64,000 nt of DNA from Symbiodinium natans. Taxonomy: Eukaryota; Sar; Dinophyceae; Suessiales; Symbiodiniaceae. The position numbers were made by a program, and so were the translations under genes. Shown here piece by piece: positions 61,141-64,000 of this stretch. The notes under the pieces were generated by a model. The model made no database searches, had not been told where the DNA came from, and saw only the letters and a list, made by a program, of their open reading frames with translations. The stretch spans positions 262,001 to 326,000 of the forward strand of contig CAJNDS010000735.1 of assembly GCA_905221605.1 (NCBI GenBank), in the 5' to 3' direction. Position 1 is the first letter of the stretch. Each line of letters begins with the position of its first letter.

Positions 61141-63741
61141 CGAAACCCCAAAGCCGGTCCCTCAACATCATAGGCACAGCCCCCCCCCCCCCCCCCAGCT
61201 CTTGCATGCCTGAACCCTAAGCCCTAAACCCTAAACCCTGAACCTTAAACCCTAAACCCTAAACGCTAAACCCTAAACCCTAAACCCTAAACCTGCAAAA
61301 ACCGAGTAGCCTCCCGGCCAGGGCTCCCGCGGCCGAAGCCTGGCAACCTGCTCGGCGAGCTCGGCGCGCGTTTTTTTTTTTTTTTCTTGTTTGTGGGTTT
61401 AGGGTTCAGGGTTTAGGGTTTAGGGGTTAATTAGGGGTTTAGGGGTTAGGGTTTAGGGTTCGTGGTTTTGTCTTGGTATCCCAGTGGTACACGTAGCGCT
61501 TTTTCTTGTTGGGAGGGGCGGGGGGGGGGGGGCTCTGGGTTCCCGTCTAAAGTAACCAACCCCAAATATGGTTCCTGTGCGCTCAAGTTGTGCTCGGATT
61601 GGGGTGTAGGTTGGGATGTTCCCCCCTTATACTAGCAGGCCTTAGTAGGGATGATAATAGGGGGTACTATAGTCCCTATTCAGGACTGTTGGCACAAGGG
61701 GGCACCATCCCAAGTGTGGCTTGTGGTTTCTGTCTTGGTAGGCCAGTGGTACCGTTAACATTCTTTTGTTGGGGGTTTAGGGTTTAGGGTTTCGGGTTTA
61801 GGGTTTAGGGTTTAGGGTTTCGGGTTTAGGGTTTAGGGTTTCGGGTTTAGGGTTTAGGGTTTGGGGTGGGGGGTGGGGGTTCCCTTATAAGGTAACCCAC
61901 CCCAAAGAAGGGGGCCCTTAGCGTAAGATGGTTCCTGGGCTGCCAAGTTGTGCAACCCTGTAGACCCGAAAACCCCATGTAGGCCCAAAGGGCCCAATAC
62001 GTGTGAATTAAGGAATGTACCTTAATGGATATAGGAATCCTGAATTATGCTTTAAGGGTGAATTCTTCTTTAAGGAGTATTGGACTCTTTGGAGGTTCCT
62101 GGGCCCTTCAGGATTCTTTGGGTCTGAGCCTGGGGCTAATACTTCGGGGTAGAGGGTTTAGGGGTTAGGGTTTAGGGGGGGTTGAGGGTTTAGGGTTTAG
62201 GGTGGGATTGGGGTCAGGCAGTTAAGGGCCGATGCTTACTGCAAGGGTTTGACGCTTTCAGTTTTGGCGCGTGAGAGCCCTGACTAGCCGTACAGCCGAT
62301 AAGCAACCCGCCCCCAAGACGAGCTCTTACGCAAGCCCTAAACCTTAAGCCCTAAAACCCTACACCCTATGTACTGGATGGTTCTTTGTAGCTTGAAACT
62401 TGCTAATTATAAGGTCACAAGTGCCTCCTCCTCACTGAAGACTAGAACCAGTCAGAACGATGGATGCCCAACTTATACCTCAAAGCAAGGGCCGACACGA
62501 GGTGCCAACTTACCCTACCCATGAATTTTCTCAGAAATCCCTAAACCTTCTGGGCTTTAGGCTTCATAGGGTGTAGGGTGTCGGCAAACCCCTTAAGCCC
62601 TAAACTCTAAACCCTAAACCCTAAACGTTAAACCCTAAACCCTAGGGGTTTGTTGTGGTTCGGGGAGTATGGGGGGGGCGACGCTGTGAACCTTGCGCAC
62701 AGAGATTCCGCGGCTCGGAGGAAGGGTGGGCGAGCATGTAGGGTGCAGCTATGGCGCCACGCAAGGCCACATGGGGTTTAGGGTTTAGGGTTAAGGGTTT
62801 GGGGTGCAAATTTGGGGGTGTGGGTTTCCAGGGTTTAGGCTCCAGGGTGTAGGGTTCAGGGTTCAGGGTGTAGGGTTTCATCCGCAAGGTCATGAAGGTC
62901 CAGAGTTTCATGGCTCTTGAGGTTTAGGGCTAACTGGCTGCCCGATTGTGGACCCGACGTATACTTGGAGGTTCATGGGCAGATGTAACTGGGGTTAATA
63001 TGTAGGGTACCAAAAGCTATAAGTGACCATATCCCTACTTAAAGATTCCATACCCTTCCTTGTAACCTTACAGCTACCACGGGTGTTTCCGAAAATAGGG
63101 GTACCTTAGTGGGGTCTGTAATTCAAGGTAATCCTATTGCTTGGCGGTCTATATTGGGGGTCCCTTATTTTTGCAACCCCCCCCCCCCCCCCCCCCCAAT
63201 GAACCTTCCCAAGGAATTAATTAGGGCTTCTGGCAGAACTCAACTCGAAAGCATTCTTGGGTGTGAGGTGTCTTTGCAGGGTTCAGGGTTTAGGGTTTGC
63301 GGTTTAGGGTTTGGGGTTACGGTTAGGGTGCGGGCCCACCGTGCAGTTAAGGGTGACGTAGTTCAGGAACATCATGCTTGAGGGTCATGGCTACTGTAAA
63401 GTAGGGTTCTAAGTACCCTAAATGAGGGGCTATGATCAGAGTTCCTATACCTCTGACCCTATTGTAAACTAGACCATAAACCCTGAACCCTAAACCGAAA
63501 CCCTAAACCCTAAACCCTTGGGGTGTCGTGGTTGGGGGTTAAGGGCTTCAGGGCTTGAGATATCCGTGTGGGCTACAATCTGAGGTTCGAAGTAAGGCGA
63601 CCATAGGGTTTAGGGTGTATAGTGTAGGGTTTAGGGTTTAGGGTTTAGGGTTTAGGGTTTAGGGTTTAGGGTTTAGGGTTTAGGGTTTAGGGTTTAGGGT
63701 TTAGGGTTTAGCCGTGTGAGCCCTATAGACCAGAGCGGCAG
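60019..63741. other. Spacer with tracts, microsatellites and MITE-like copies
   Basis: Tracts at 60890-60915, 61205-61295, 61395-61465, 61775-61866, 62590-62645 and 63604-63711; CA run (61030-61045), AG run (61109-61138), C runs (61180-61195, 63177-63197). Elements at 61611-61712, 61998-62100, 62961-63079 and 63083-63180. At about 61320-61375 a frame reads RAPAAEAWQPARRAR, loosely PPR-like, next to a T run. Confidence 0.5.
61611..61712. mobile_element. MITE-like palindrome, family GGAATGTTCCCC
   Basis: Full copy: TTGGGATGTTCCCCCC / GGGGGCACCATCCCAA with inner CTAGCAGGCC and GGACTGTTGGC. Right half is more diverged. Confidence 0.75.
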
Positions 63742-63806
63742 GCTGGGAAGAACGTCAGCTCGCCCAAGTACCGAAAGTTCTGGCCCTTGCCTCTGGCAAT
63801 CTTGGG
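63742..63806 (+). CDS. PPR-like exon candidate
   Basis: Between gagcggcag and a GT donor within a TTTAGGG-like unit (gtaggg) the frame reads AGKNVSSPKYRKFWPLPLAI and L plus GG. FWPLPLAIL fits QWQQALALL. It is followed by telomere-like tracts to 63956 and an open stretch to the window end. Confidence 0.45.
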
Positions 63807-64000
63807 GTAGGGTTTAGGGTTAAGGGTTGAGGGTTTTGGGTTTTAGGTTTAGGGTTTAGGGTTAGGGTTTAGGGTTTAGGGTTTAGGGTTTAGGGTTTAG
63901 GGTTTAGGGTTTAGGGTTTAGGGTTTAGGGTTTAGGGTTTAGGGTTTAGGGTTGAGGGTTCGTCAGGATGCTCCACCTGACAGGGTGGCGTCTCCAGATT
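63807..64000 (+). repeat. TTTAGGG tract at window end
   Basis: Units with a few variants run from about 63810 to 63957, then about 40 unique bases after gtcag that may begin another exon cut by the window edge. Confidence 0.85.

Overview
The window looks like nuclear DNA of a dinoflagellate; the species cannot be named from it. Three things point there. Plant-type telomere repeats (TTTAGGG/CCCTAAA) occur in dozens of internal tracts on both strands. The recognisable coding pieces are typical of dinoflagellates: pentatricopeptide repeats (PPR) of the TYNAAISACEKG..W..AL type, a CCCH zinc finger ending CHLC, and an EF-hand. The inferred introns mostly begin with GC, GA or GT and end in AG followed by G. 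I see no prokaryotic gene, rRNA, tRNA or CRISPR. Every exon I can support outside the foldback element lies on the + strand. Long open frames elsewhere are translations of simple or telomeric repeats.

Layout. 1-2960: a telomere-like start, then a telomere-repeat-poor island without a clear gene. 3.3-5.5 kb: four in-frame exons of an EF-hand protein. 5.5-8.2 kb: microsatellites and telomere-like tracts. 8.2-8.5 kb: two exons of a probable coiled-coil protein. 12.5-14.0 kb: two exons of a CCCH zinc-finger protein. 18.2-40.6 kb: the main feature, one PPR gene in at least 21 tiny exons (about 1.2 kb coding in 22.5 kb). 41-45.5 kb: unassigned exon candidates, one with a stop codon. 45.8-48.7 kb: five phase-0 exons of an unidentified gene, the last with its 3' splice site copied four times among telomere repeats. 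49-64 kb: scattered exon-like pieces, several PPR-like, between repeats.

The PPR model checks itself. When exons are joined with GC/GA/GT...AG introns, the conserved Trp of successive repeats falls exactly 35 residues apart eight times running, over 15 introns. Most introns cut a repeat into a first half (..VTYNAAISAC) and a second half (EKG.QWQQALALLEEM). The introns hold telomere-like tracts in either orientation, short palindromic MITE-like families, poly-G/C runs and, in one case, a 3.35-kb foldback element.

The most unusual point is the use of telomere-repeat DNA as ordinary intron filler. It also sits inside MITE copies and is interleaved with duplicated exon starts. Several introns are flanked by 4-6 bp direct repeats, as expected if they arose by insertion.
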